64,000 nucleotides of DNA from Deinandra increscens subsp. villosa (lineage: Eukaryota; Streptophyta; Magnoliopsida; Asterales; Asteraceae). This document shows positions 43,829 through 56,329 of this stretch, in pieces. The notes beneath the pieces are model-generated. The model worked only from the letters and a program-made list of their open reading frames with translations. It was not told where the DNA came from and did no database searches. The stretch spans positions 61,130,429-61,194,428 of the forward strand of contig JBCNJP010000006.1 in NCBI GenBank assembly GCA_039602395.1, in the 5' to 3' direction. Each line of letters opens with the position of its first letter. Within the stretch, counting starts at the first letter, position 1. A program made the position numbers and the translations under genes.

Positions 43829-44958
43829 TTAATAATATAGTATATTATACAAAAGTTCCTTTACGTTTTAACCAAATTTCAAATTAGGTTCATTAACTAC
43901 TTAAAGCAATCACATCAGACATCATTTATGTTTTATATATACTTGTTTAAAAAAACGTCATTTGTCACTAACGGGGTTAAAATTATCCGTTAAGTCAGGG
44001 TATTCCTGTCATTTTACAACATCTTTTAACAAAACCCTAAAAATAAAAAATAACCCTTTTAAAAATTTACAGCTTCGTTCTTAGAGTTTTATTAGGGTTA
44101 ATTAGTATGAGCCCACAGACGGACAGGCCATTAGGTATGAGCCATTAGAGTTTTTTTTTTTACTTTTTGAACATCAAATCAGATTACTAAAGCAACAACC
44201 ATTAGAGTATTAGATATTAAATTAGGGTATTACAAAGAGCCGACGAACCTATTAGGTATCTAAAATTTAGAGTTTATTCTCTTTGTGACGAACCTATTAG
44301 GTATCTAAAGTTTAGAGTTTATTCTCTCTGTATCGTAACCCAATCATTCAATAAGATCATTAAGTATTCCCATATTTTACACTATAGTGTAAATTTATCA
44401 ACTTTTGTTTATGAAAAGTGTCTTTTAATATATTTTATGTCCCCGCCCTTATGATATATAACACTAAGTTTTCCAATTTTTTGGGACTTAAACAATTTAA
44501 ATTTTGTAACACATGATGAAGCGGTGGATGTCACTACATGTCGGTGGTGCCGACGGTGGTCCTGTCGGCAATATATCGCAGTTGTGGTAGAAGACAGTGA
44601 CGCTGAATAGAATAATCAAGCTTCTAAGCTATCCTTTACATTATAGACAACCTTTTTTATTTTGTTTAAAACTAGATTTGTAACCGCTAGTTGATATGGA
44701 AATATTATAGGTACACAAAACATTTGCGTTACTATAACGCGATATAAAGAAAATGAAAATATAAAAAGACTATGTAACGACATTAAAGTTAAAAGTCATA
44801 TGCTTAAAGTATTGACTATTGAACTTGTGACCTAAAAATTATGTTACATATATGGTTGAGCTCATTACACCATTAACTAATGTGTTAAATTCGTTGGGTT
44901 TGAATTTAAAAATTATGTTTTAATAAAAAATAAAAATTACTATTGAATTTAAGACTTA
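43829..44958. other. AT-rich spacer with a 45-bp tandem duplication and a Helitron relic
   Basis: 44242-44331 holds two copies of a 45-bp unit (GACGAACCTATTAGGTATCT...). 44671-44900 is a minus-strand relic of the Helitron family ending at 56603 (it starts CTAGATTTGTAACCGC). No gene seen. Confidence 0.5.
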
Positions 44959-45683
44959 GCGCTTGTTTGGGATTGCTTTAAAAAAGTCCAATTTAACTTA
45001 TTAGTTTTTTGAAAAGCTAATGAGCACTTTTGAATGTTTGGTAACTTAATAAACAAACACCTTTACTTTTGGTTTTTCAGAAAGCTAATAAATCATTTTT
45101 TAATATGCCGGGATTTTCTGGATTTTCAAAACTGCTTATAGCTTTTTGAGTGATAAATTACCATAATACCCTTATTTTAACTTTATACTCACCTGACCTT
45201 ATACCCACTTAAGGTAGGCGGTATGCTCTCGGCAACACCCTTCGGCAACAACCAAAAATATCGGCAACTTGGTGGCAACCATACCCACCCCCTTCGGCAA
45301 CTTCATTTAGGCAAAAACCAAACCCATTTTCGTTAAATCTTTGCTGATACTTGCCGAAGATATTGTGTGAGGTGTGTTCAAAACTCTTCCACAAATTTAA
45401 AAAGTTTGTCTAAAAACTTTGCCTAAAACCATACCCTCCACAAAACATCAGATGTATATATTTTTTTTAACTCATAGTGTCATCATCCTATCCCCCACCC
45501 CATTTTTGTCATTTCACATACAAAAACTAAACCAAACACTTTTTAAAAAATAACTTATTGTCTTATTGACTTTTTCAGTACAAAAGCTAATTCAAACATT
45601 TTTAATTTTTTTTTTAAAGTTACAAAGCAATAAACACTTTTCTCTCAAAGCACTTTTCACCTTAAACAATCCCAAACAAGCCC
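44959..45683. mobile_element. Harbinger-type MITE with a possible nested element
   Basis: Terminal repeats GCGCTTGTTTGGGATTG (left) and GGGCTTGTTTGGGATTG (right, inward), with TTA on each side (44956-44958 and 45684-45686). 45212-45440 may be a second, nested MITE whose ends (AGGTAGGCGGTATG, GTGGAGGGTATGG) recall the Harbinger element at 30411. No coding region. Confidence 0.7.
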
Positions 45684-47587
45684 TTAAACCACCTGCTAGT
45701 AAAGATTATATTATTAGAGTATATCTATTAAACCACCTCTAGTAAAAAAAAAAAGGAAAGAAAATCGATGCTCAAAAGGACATAGATTAAAAAAAGGAAA
45801 AAAGGAAAACACTGTTACATTATTCATATACACTTCGAAAATGGAAAATGGATAGAAGGAATCAAATACACATAAACTAAATTTATGTGAATCTAACTCA
45901 TTCTTTATTCCCTTCATAGTACATACTACATACTCCATGTTCTTAAATCGAAACAAAATTTAAATAAACATTGGAATATATATAGATCTGGCTTAAGATT
46001 TCAAATCCCAAAACCTATATTATTCCATTCCTATTTCCTTTCCAATTTCATCTTTCTCACACACACAAATTCTACATATAAAATGCCATAAAAGCGAGTT
46101 CAAAATATATAGTAACTAGTATTTAATTACACAAGTTGTGCCGAGAACATTAACCGTAACAATGGGTGTGAACCGCTTATTGTTGGTGCATTGAATCGGC
46201 GTTAAAAATATGATTGAAAAAAGTAAGTCGATTCCCCATTGATTTCGATTTAGGGCTATTCAAAAAGCTCGTGACTCGGAGCTCGTTCGAAGCTCGTTCA
46301 CAAAAAGCTAGGAAACAACTAACTCGATGGTGGCTCAGTTTGTAACCGGGCGAGCCAAGCCGTATCAACTCAATTGGTTTGTAAATGAGTCGGGCCCAAG
46401 CCAAGAGTGGCTCACTCGTTAACTCGCTCAATGGCTCGATTATATTCACTCTATTTTTAATTATGTTATGTAATGACTTAAATATTGATAGAACTCAATC
46501 TCTTGTCTCATTCTCATTAATCATAAATATTTATAGGTACAATACTTCTCACATATCCTAAACTAAATATGATTTACATAATAAACACCTAGTCTAAGTG
46601 AAGGTGCTAGCTACTTGTTGCGGCTGCAACACCACCTAAAATATAAAATGCAAATTAAAGAATGATATCGAAACTCCCAACACCTTAGCAAGAAGATGAT
46701 CCAATTTTAATAAAATAAGAATGTGCACATAAATGTGTTAGCATTAAACAAAAATAACAAACAAAATGAAAACGTAATAAACAATACGTAACATAAATAT
46801 ATTAAACTAAAACTAAGAAAACAGAAATAAAAAAAAACAAAAAAAAAAAATAAGAAAGAGAAAACAAAAACTAAAAAAAAAAGTTTACAAAATGAAAAGA
46901 TATTAAGAAAAACCAAAATGTAAACGATAATTGTGAATATTGTGCGAGAATTGAACTTGGCGCCTAGGGTTTTATTGGGTGCATTTTCTCATCACACCAC
47001 CTAACTCATCTAAAGATTTAAGTCCATCACACATATAGAGAAAAAAGAGTATAAAAATTAAAAAATTAACAATTTCAAACCTTCATGGTAGAGTGAACTC
47101 TAACCGGTCGTCCACCTTAGCAATGACCGTGCCCAACCCTAACTCTTTCACTCAATGCCATATAAGATTCCATTCTAGTGAACCATCGTAATGGATCACT
47201 CTATCACTCGATACTAGAAGTGAAAATATTTAATTACACCACTCGGCTCACATAGAAGTCACCAGTTCTCAATGTCTCACCCTCCCACCTAAGGATCAAT
47301 AATAACTTTTACAAATCTCATCTAACACTATTTAGATACATGTAAATTAAAACAAATGAGAAATTATGATCTTTAATTCAAAGTATAAATGGGGCTTCTA
47401 GCTTTCTAAGCCAAAACATGCAACCTAAATATACAGTTGCCTATTGAACTGAACCATCATCTTCCCCGATTTCAAAACTCCGAATTCGCAACGCGAAAAT
47501 CCGCAGAATGCATTGGTTGGTATAATCCTAAAAAACCATATATACACAGACTCTGCCTCCACCAATTCACCAACAAATAAATACCAC
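45684..47587. other. Intergenic region downstream of TBL
   Basis: No gene found. 46256-46440 is rich in GCTCGTTCGAAGCTCG-like motifs and resembles a decayed hAT MITE of the type at 54290-54890. 46940-47020 may be a tRNA-like SINE relic in minus orientation (AAGTTCAATTCTCG). 46780-46880 is A-rich low-complexity DNA. Confidence 0.45.
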
Positions 47588-50500
47588 TCATTTCACATGT
47601 GAATCAGTTGCCTTTTTCAAAATGAAGGCATAAAGTATCTCATTCCATGCATCAGGAACTCCGGGAAGACACCAATGGCTGCAGTCCTGTCTGTGTGCGG
47701 CTGCAGGGCTGAGTTTCGGCCCGAGATAATACAAAGAAGGGTGCCCGTCTTTTCTCATTGACGACATAATGGTGGTGTTGAGTATGTTCATCACTTTCGT
47801 AGCGTTGATTGATAAGGTTTTTGATGGGTTTGAAATTACGTCTCTGAATATGCGATATTGCGGCCAAGTTGGAGATGATTGGAACGGTGTGGAACGTAAA
47901 TTCGGTAGCGTTTCTAGGTGGCAATTTCCACCTGCTCTCCAATTTCCGCCTCTGTAAAAAACAAGAGGTGTTCACTATTCGGTTTGTAACCATAATCGAA
48001 TAACCAAATTGGTTGTTGGTTATACATATTTTGAATTAAGTTATAACTGCATAAGAGCATTCACAGCAGGATCTTTATCTTTATCTTTATAATTTACCTA
48101 AAACTCTTATTTTTTAAATTTAACTTCCACTTTATAAAAACTCATATAATAGGTTCTTTATCCTTATTTTCATATAAGGATTTGGTAAATATAAGGATTT
48201 ATTTAGTATATTGATAAAATATAAAGATAATGGATAAGGATAAAGATCCTGATACAATGATAAATATACAAAAAAAAAATTAAAATTTAAGGATAAAGCT
48301 GGGTTTAAAGATCCTGCTGTGAATGCTCTAACTCGCATCAACTGTTTACCCAATGTTTTATAAAAAATTTTGAAAAAAGCGGTATATATACGGGTTATAG
48401 TAGTAATTAACTAAAAAAGTTGTACCAAATTAACTTACTTTTATATAAAACTGGTGGATTATAACCAAAAGAGAACAAGTTATTTTGAGGTTAAAGAAAA
48501 CCAAGTAAAAACCATAACCAAATAACCCGAAAGGATAAAAGCCTGTAGAAAAAACAAACCTGAAATGTACAGGGGCGTATGTACGGAAGAAAACTTGTGT
48601 TCTTGTTTTATTTACTTCGGCATTGATCCAAGATATAACAGTTTCTAACGCCTTTCTGTATGCAGTTTCTACTTTCATTTCCAGATTCACTTGGGCTCCT
48701 TCTTGGAAATAACAGCCTCTGAGGAAGAAGAAAACTGAATCATAAATCCATAAACTTCTTCAATATAGTCCACTTGACTTTTCAGGTCAACTATGCTAAA
48801 TGTTCAAGAATTCAAACCATAATCAAGAAATAGCCTTTAAAACAAGTTCCCAGTATAACAAAACTAAAATTGAGAAGTAACACAGTTTGAAAGAGTTCAT
48901 CTATAAAAAACTTGGTCAAAATTTAACCTACATAACTTATTTGACTTTTGAGGTCAACTACGATAAGTGTTTAGAGTTCAAAACCAAAATCAAGAATAAC
49001 ATTTTGCCAGCTATATAATGAGTTTTTGCAAGATTTGTAAACAGAATCATATCATTTATGAATTTAGTAAGTTAGGAGGTTTGACCTCCAAAGTCAAACA
49101 TGCCCCAATTTTGATACAAATGAAATGAAGAGTATTAAAGATATAAGTAACAGTGTGACATACAGATTTATTGTCTTTTCATTGTTCCACCAGTGCCCTG
49201 TGTTAAAAACAAGAACATCAGCATCTCTCCATTTCCATGAGGTCCAATCCATTTGGTCCAGTTTAAGGGTAGTCTTTATTTCTGATAAAGAATTTGGAGG
49301 TGGTCGACTTTGTAGCACGAGGAAAGGAGCCCGGTAGTACTCGATAGTGCAATTGTAGTCCCTAAACTTGAACACCAAGAAACCTTTATGTTTAGTGATT
49401 GGATTGCCATTTACCTCGTATATTGAATCGTTGCTTGTATTAGAAGTAACTGCAGAGGATAACATGCAGAGGAAGGATTCCCATTGGTTTCTTCCGATTG
49501 AATCTCCCACGAAAGCTACCCGCTTGTTCCTCAAGTTTTCCAACATCCGTTTTGCATTAAATCTGTTTTCACAAAAAACAAGTAATATATGTAAGACTTG
49601 ATTCACCAACCAACATTGCCCGGCACAGGGATGTGAGATTCACCGTAAAGATCATATAAGCACTTAGGTTTAGGGTTTAAGGTTTAGGTAATACTGTGGG
49701 AATCAAACGGTCGAGTTTGCATATCTCCCCCTCTAAAGTTGAGAAATTGCATATTTCCCCAAATCATGCTTTACGAACATTGTACATTAAGCATTAGAAA
49801 CTTGTATTTTGAGGAAATATGAAAACTTTTATCCAAAGTAAGGGGATATATGCAATTTTTATCAAAATTTGATACAAAACAAAACACCAATACACCATCA
49901 AAAGTGATGACAATTTCAATACAATCACCATGTTTAATTATCTTCTTTCAACTTTTTTAAACGGCGACTCACACTCATCTAATCTACTTTTTTTCTACTC
50001 CGAAGTCTACAGTAGGACGCAAACCCCCGACCAGGGGCGAACATACTTGCCACCCCTTAAACTCGTATGCGAAGTGAAAAAATTTTGGATTTTTTTTTGT
50101 TTTTATGAACATGTGCTACCTAAAAAAATTGTGTGTGTGTTACCCTTAAGAAATTTTCTAGTTCCGCCCCTACCCGAGGCAAAGGGAAGAGACGCCATTT
50201 AACACATACCTTTGACTAAATGCTATTTGGTATTTAATCTTCCTCTAATTGTGATTCATCACTTTCAAAATTCAACCTAACCACCCTATGTATATTTGTA
50301 TTTGTTAGAACTAGATGTTAAATGTTTCTTGCCAAACAAAAATACAATCTTGACCAAGATGACCAATCTCCCAATCCAAACTACAATTCAAGAAAGTCAA
50401 AGGAGTTGACCTCCACAATAATGTGACACAATGTCTGATTTACCAATTGGTATATCAATCTTTCTTCACTCCACATCATTTTAATTATAAGTTTAGAAAA

Positions 50501-51123
50501 AAAATACAATCCACATTTGGCCAATTACATAAAAATATAGCAAATTAAACACATAATATGTAAAACAAATAAGCAAAGTATAGAACTGTTTAAAAGGCCA
50601 ACTGCACAAAAAATATAGCAAATTAAACAAATAATATGTCAGAAAAAAATAAAAACCTGGGCAAGTTACAATCTTTAGGTTGCCATCGCCATTTGGTGTA
50701 GAGCAAATCTCGCCGGCCATTTTCATTACATCTGAAACCTTCATCAAGAAACCTGCAATCTTTAGATTGATACAACGGATACCTCTCATCCCACGACCAA
50801 TCCCCATCAAACACGTCACACCCATCTCCATCTCCACTCAAAAAATCAAATCTTTTTATGCTCTGAGTAGTAGAATACCCTCCAAATTTCAACCATCTAA
50901 ACCTGCCTGACTCTTTGTAGAATCTAAAACTACCCCCTGTAACAACATTTCTGTAATCCAAGTAAAAAAACCCAAGAATCACACCAACAGTTATGAACAA
51001 AAAACCCAGAATCCCCACCGAGGGTTCGAACAGTTTAAAGGGCTTAAATTTCTTGAATTTAGTCATGTAATTTGATGAATAGTTTGATGAATCGAAGTCT
51101 TGGTGAGATGGGTTCTTCACCAT
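47588..51123 (-). CDS. TRICHOME BIREFRINGENCE-LIKE protein, polysaccharide O-acetyltransferase (4 exons, 462 aa)
   Basis: TBL proteins transfer acetyl groups to cell-wall polysaccharides in the Golgi. Exons are 51123-50657, 49562-49164, 48718-48560 and 47951-47588; every junction is GT-AG and restores the frame. A cytosolic N-terminus with a basic stretch (KFKKFKPFK) is followed by one membrane anchor (about 35-55, SVGILGFLFITVGVILGFFYL in part), giving a type II Golgi topology. The Cys-rich TBL domain starts at CDVFDGDW (102) and includes CRFLDEGFRC and WRWQPKDCNLPRF. The esterase-like domain has the GDS motif (VAFVGDSIGRNQWES, Ser177) and the DxxH motif (DCSHWCLPGVPDAWN, Asp431 and His434), the catalytic residues of the family. 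Introns are long because of insertions: a repeat in intron 1 and a MITE in intron 3. The specific substrate (xylan, mannan, pectin) cannot be read from the sequence. Confidence 0.95.
48055..48328. mobile_element. Tourist-like MITE in TBL intron 3
   Basis: Ends GAGCATTCACAGCAGGATCT and AGATCCTGCTGTGAATGCTC are perfect inverted repeats over at least 20 bp, flanked by TAA (48052-48054 and 48329-48331). 274 bp, non-coding. Confidence 0.9.
49712..49868. repeat. Inverted-repeat element in TBL intron 1
   Basis: TTGCATATCTCCCCCT at the left and its inverted partner (AGGGGATATATGCAA) at the right bracket about 155 bp. A one-armed relative (TTGCATATATCCCCCTACTT) lies at 54708 inside another repeat. 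Confidence 0.6.
50033..50171. mobile_element. Possible hAT MITE in TBL intron 1
   Basis: AGGGGCGAAC on the left pairs with GTTCCGCCCCT on the right (one extra base). The 8-bp flanks CCCCGACC and ACCCGAGG agree at most positions. Short, non-coding, tentative. Confidence 0.35.
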
Positions 51124-51794
51124 TTGTGATAAAGATTGGTGGGTTTTTGAAAGATTTGAAAAAGGGGGAGATATGTGATGTGGGGTGGAAGCAAGAACCC
51201 GGTAATTTGACTAATTGATGGGGGATTTGAGGAGATGAATCATTGGGATTTCTTCTTTGCTTGATAGATGAGTAAAGTAGCATTCATGAAGATTAAAAAG
51301 AGGAAAAAAAATGAAATCGATTTGGTTCTACTTTTGCAAAAACGGTTTTGGAGTGTTGGGATTGAAGGCAATGTGAAACGACATTGAAATCTTGAACAAC
51401 GGCATCATGTGACAGATTTTATGCATAGATATGTGGTGTGTACAAGTTTAGCCCTCCTAGTTTTGGAGATTTTTATAATTTTCCAAATAAGATAGTTTAA
51501 GTTAGATAGAAAAGACTTGAGAGAATTAGCTTGTAATAATCATCCGACTAGCTTGTATCTTTTAATGTTTAATATTAAGAAGTTTTAATTAATCATATGA
51601 ATAGTATTTTCTTGTATAATTTAGATAATAAAATATGACAATTCGTTATTGTTATCTTTATCATATCCTTCTTAAACTCTATAAATGACTATACTATGAA
51701 GGAGATTGTACTTAGTATATATGTTTGTTTCTGTAAATCGTTTATGTCTCACCCTAAGGACAAATAATTGAAAGGATTTATTTTCATCTAAGAG

Positions 51795-51985
51795 TTTTAC
51801 CGGGGTTGATTGAACTTTGAGGAGAACCGGGTTCGATCCCTGTTAAGGGAAATGATGGACCAGGCTCTTCAAATTTAATTTGGGCAAGTCGGTTTGAAGT
51901 TTGGATTCGATCCTAAGCTAAGGAGGTTTCAAGGAAGGCCCGTTTTGCGGAGCCTTGGTTCTTCCTCCCGACCTTTTCAAAAAAA
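51795..51985 (+). mobile_element. SINE-like element
   Basis: Contains an internal B-box-like GGGTTCGATCCCTG and ends in an A-rich tail (CAAAAAAAATAAAAAAG). It is flanked by a diverged direct repeat of about 95 bp (51645-51740 and 51996-52090), far longer than a normal target duplication. Confidence 0.5.
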
Positions 51986-52369
51986 ATAAAAAAGTCGTTA
52001 TTGTTTGCCTTCATCATATCTTTCTAAAACTCTATAAACTGCTATATAATGAAGGAGATTGTATTTATTGCGCTTGTTTATTTGTATAAAATAAGGAAAT
52101 CGTTAAGAGATTCATGATACCATTGAAGTTTGGTTTGAATAAAAACAATTAAATTAAATCATAACAAAATTAATTAACGTTGGATCATACTAATGAAATT
52201 AAAGTTCTCTAGATGACTATTAATAATATGGCATGTTTATAACATTGATCAAGACACAACTTAATGATCTTATAATCGTTATAGGTTCGCCCTTTATGCA
52301 CCACCTTACTTGCACTAGGGATGTTATTCCCTGAAAATAGAACTCGTAAACAAATAGAACTTTTCTCAA

Positions 52370-52520
52370 ATTAAGTGGTTGAGGTAAGACATCCAAAAAT
52401 ATTAAAATTAGGAGCTTTTGGGTTCAAGTCCCACATTCAATAGAAATATATATGGGGCAGGTTAATCAATGGATTTTCTCACCTACCTATGATGGGTTAT
52501 CCGAATTTGCCATTAAAAAA
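52370..52520 (+). mobile_element. SINE-like element, related to 29637-29812
   Basis: A-box-like GGTTGAGGTAAGAC and B-box-like GGGTTCAAGTCCC are in tRNA order, followed by TTTTCTCACCTACC and CCGAATTTGCCATTAAAAAA, all shared with the minus-strand copy near 29.7 kb. Confidence 0.55.
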
Positions 52521-53869
52521 TAGAACTCGTAAATGGTCATTGAATAACGAATTGTAAAATTAATAATTTACCGTTTTGAAAGAAAAAATATCGATTCTAA
52601 GATGAAAAGCATGTACCAAGGGTTAAGAGCATCAAACTTAGTAATAAGACGAAAACTTTGTAAAACTTTGAAAAACTTTGAAATGAGAAGGGTGCAATTT
52701 GAAAATAGTACACGTTTTTCTCTACCTTAAAATGTGGGTCGGGGGATGCCGAATTGGTTAATGGGAAAGTGGGAGTAATAAACCGGAAAAGATGGACGGC
52801 TAAGATTAACTGCATGTGTGATACTCATGGATGAATACGAGCCGTCGATGAGAGTATTTCAGTATTTGTATTTTGTATGTATAAGTTCGAATCAGAAGTC
52901 TCACGGGTCACAAGAGATCCAGGTTAAGAATTGTAGGTGCACGTGCATGTGATAGCGTCTCACCAGTTCGGCTCGACACGGTTCGGTTTAAGGACGGATC
53001 TATCTGGGACCCATTAGGGCCTAGACACCTACTTAAATTGTAAAATATATATGTAATTTTTTTTAATCGAATAACTAAGACATCCAAGTTTTTTTTTTCC
53101 GAGGAATCTAAGACACTCAAAATTTATGAAAATAGCTTATTTTTAATTATTTTTGACATCCAAGGTTTGTAAAAATAGCTTCTTTTTAGCTGTTTTTGGC
53201 ACGCACCCACAGTTATCAAATTTTTAAATAAAAATAACTCCATTTTAATATTATCTTTTATTTATTTTATTTTTTTCTGATTATTTTTTGACACCCACTA
53301 AATAAAATTTCTAGATTCGGTACTGGTTCGGTTTGATTTGATTCTATCGTACAACAGTTTTTGGTTTTATCTTTTATTTAAAAATTAAAAACAAAAGAAA
53401 AAAGAAATATTAATTTGGTAAAATTGAAACGTGTCTTATTCGTTGAATTTAGAAAGTGTGTCACGGGGCACTGATGGAGGAAAGTGGCATAACCAATGCG
53501 CAAACATGAAACAACTCATTGCGTTTCCAGTGGACCACACCGACGTATAAGTACCCTTTTCAAGGTTTAAAACAATATAATTTTTTTACTATATTGTACT
53601 TTAAAAGCTTAAATAACAATATTGTAAATTCTATAAATTTGTATGTTTGCAATATTATTTATAAACTTTAGCCAAATTGGATTTTAATTATTCAAATTAT
53701 GACCTATTATCCAATAACAATCCAAACTATTAGTTTTACCGACTTTCGTTTATAAGTTATATTACTCTTTTTGTTCTATTTTTTTTTTCCTTTCAGGCCA
53801 CTCAAATAATTTTTTTGTTTTCTTCCTATTCTCCTAAATATTAAAGACTTATTTTTGTTTTTTATACGA

Positions 53870-53994
53870 ACGCGACGAGTTTAGCAAATAAGTTTATAAT
53901 ATTATGGGTGAAGTTTTGTAAGATAACTTTTAGATTATAAGCATAATACTTTAACTGTTCTATCCCCGTGGCAACGCGCGGGTTGCAAATCTTG
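53870..53994 (+). mobile_element. Helitron 3' end
   Basis: CCCCGTGGCAACGCGCGGG forms the terminal hairpin, followed by TTGCAAATCTTG|T at 53994 (CTTG variant of CTRR). The upstream block (GAGTTTAGCAAATAAGTTT...AGCATAATACTTTAA) is shared with the copy ending at 56603. The 5' end was not identified. Confidence 0.5.
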
Positions 53995-55635
53995 TTTTCA
54001 TACATTTGATAAATCTTCGAGTGTAGCCATTACATTAGGTAGTTGAGGATTTGTGACGATCATGAGTTCCTTAAAATATATTCTGGGTCTTCTCTCAAGA
54101 AGAAATCGTCTGTCTCCCGAGATACAATAATCTAAACGACAGTCATGCACTATCAGCTATGGCTATCGCACCCAAAATAGCATCGGGTCATATGATGTTT
54201 AAATTTATGGAAAAAGACAAAAAAATTAAGTATGATGGTGACATAAAAAAACAATAGATATTGTGTTCTCCAAAGTTAAGTTAAGAGTGTAAACGAGCCG
54301 AGTCGCTCACGAGCTACTCGAGATCGTATCAATAAAAAACTCGAAACGAGTCGAGCCTTAACGAGGTCAAGTTTTGAAATATGGTTCGTTTAATAAACGA
54401 GCTCGATCCCGAGCTTTATATAGCGGGCTCGAGCCGGCTGCCTTAACAAGCTTTTTCTTTATATAATTTTTATTCAATTTATTATATATTTTTAAATAAT
54501 TTTTATTATATATAAAATTATAATATAATAAAATAAGTAAATATTATGTGTTATTTTTAATATAAATAATATATTTTAAATTTTTTTCGAATTTACTTAT
54601 AATAATAAATAAATAAATATAATCAATAATAAACGAGCCGAGCCGAGTCGAGCTCGAGCTTAAAAAATTCTTCACGAGCCGAGCACGAGCTTAAAAAATA
54701 GGAAAAATTGCATATATCCCCCTACTTTGGAAAAAAAAATTGCATATTTCCCCAAAATATAAGTTTTCAATGCATAATGTACAATGGTAAATAGAACTCT
54801 AAACGAGTCGAGCTCGAGGTCGAGCTCTGTTAAATCTAAACGAGCCGAGTTTGAGCCTAGACAAGCTCGATCTCGGCTCGGCTCCTTTACACCCTTATCT
54901 AAAGGTGTGTTGAAAACTTGGTAGCATCTCAGTATTTATAGTAGAAAAATTATTGAAACAACTAAAGAAATAAAAAAAATGTCAAATATAAATAGTAAAG
55001 AATGTCTTAGTGCCTTTATTTTTTTTTTAATTCGAAGACTGGAACAATTTTAGTCCAACAATATTAACTCTAACACATTTAAATAAAAAACTTACATCAA
55101 CTTATTAAAAAACACATTTTTACTATTTTTTTTTCAAATTTTTCAACATTTATATGCTACTTTAAGATTCATCCCCATATTAATGTGATGAATTTTCACT
55201 TCTTTCTTTCTTTTAGCTTTCACCATATTAATGGGACGAATTTTCACTTTTTTTTTTCTTTTAACTTTTGTAGCTCGGACACTTCACTTTAAAACACCAC
55301 TTCTTCCCTCGTCATTTACTCCTTTTGTTCCATTTTGAACGTGATCTGATCGGTTACAAGACCATATTAGTGAAAATAATAATTCTATACTAAAACAAAT
55401 GATATATTTGTTATCCACCTACACTCCATATGAGACAAAATTATCATGAAGTTGTTTGGGGCTAAAAAAATTATTTTATTATATAGATACCCCTCCCCCC
55501 TCCCCTTCAGAATTTTATACAGTCATCGTCAATCTCGTCAGCCAAAACGACCGTATCAAGTGTGTATATCAAATGTGTGTGTTTAAGTATAAGGACCCAA
55601 AACAAAATACAAATTGGTTTGTGATATTATATTTA
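53995..55635. other. Spacer with a GAGCTCG-rich hAT-type MITE
   Basis: 54290-54890 has inverted ends (AGAGTGTAAACGAGCCGAG at the left, CGGCTCGGCTCCTTTACACC at the right) and many GAGCTCGA motifs around an AT-rich core, a common plant hAT MITE design. It contains a one-armed insertion at 54705-54790. The 8-bp duplication could not be matched. No gene found. Confidence 0.5.
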
Positions 55636-56204
55636 GAGTTAATTACACAGTTAGTACCCATGGTTTACCAATAGTAACAACCTGAAGTACTAACTTCTGG
55701 ATGTAACAACATAAGGTAGCAACATTTAATTTTGTTTCATAAAGGGGTATTAAACTAACACCACATTAACTTTTAACGGCAAGCCCCCCCACCCCCCCAC
55801 GTGACAAAAACGTGAGGGCAAATTTGACAATTTAACATTACCCTACATTTTGAAACCCATTGATCCAGATCCAAAACCTCAATTCTCCGGCGTTCTCTTC
55901 TCCGATCATCTCAGAACGGCCAGAAACACTAGATCGGAGATGATCGGAGAAGAGAACAGCCGGATAATTGAGGTTTGGATTTGGATCGATGGGTTTTAAT
56001 ATGTGGGGTAATGTTAAATTGTCAAAATTGCCCTCATGTTTTTGTCACGTGGGGGGCTTGCCGTTATAAGTTAACGGGGTGTTAGCCTAATACCCCTTTA
56101 TGAAACAAAATTAAAAGGTGCTACCTTATGTTGTTACATCTAGAAGTTAGTACCCCAGGTTGTTACTATGGGTAAACCACAGGTACTAACTGTGTAATTA
56201 ACTC
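55636..56204. mobile_element. Full-length foldback Mutator-like MITE with perfect 9-bp duplication
   Basis: TTATATTTA flanks the element exactly (55627-55635 and 56205-56213). The ends GAGTTAATTACACAGTTAGT and ACTAACTGTGTAATTAACTC are perfect inverses, and pairing continues almost to the centre near 55925, so the whole 569 bp can fold into one hairpin. Non-coding. Confidence 0.9.
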
Positions 56205-56329
56205 TTATATTTATAATGGTTGCTATTATAATATTATATTATAACTTTTTTTCCTTATTACTTTATTAAAGTGATGATATATTTTTATGGTTTTTTTTAA
56301 TTCCAACTCAACTAGTTTAGCACATAAGT

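Larger units (their letters stand above)
51124..53870. other. TBL upstream region and intergenic DNA
   Basis: 51124-51300 should hold the TBL leader and promoter. The remainder carries SINE-like insertions (listed separately) and AT-rich sequence. No further gene recognised; the frames at 52597 and 52908 show no domain or plausible context. Confidence 0.5.

Noticed and set aside
46707..46916. 69-codon Phe/Leu-rich minus-strand frame resembling a membrane protein
   Set aside because: It arises from an A-rich low-complexity tract on the plus strand and has no gene context.
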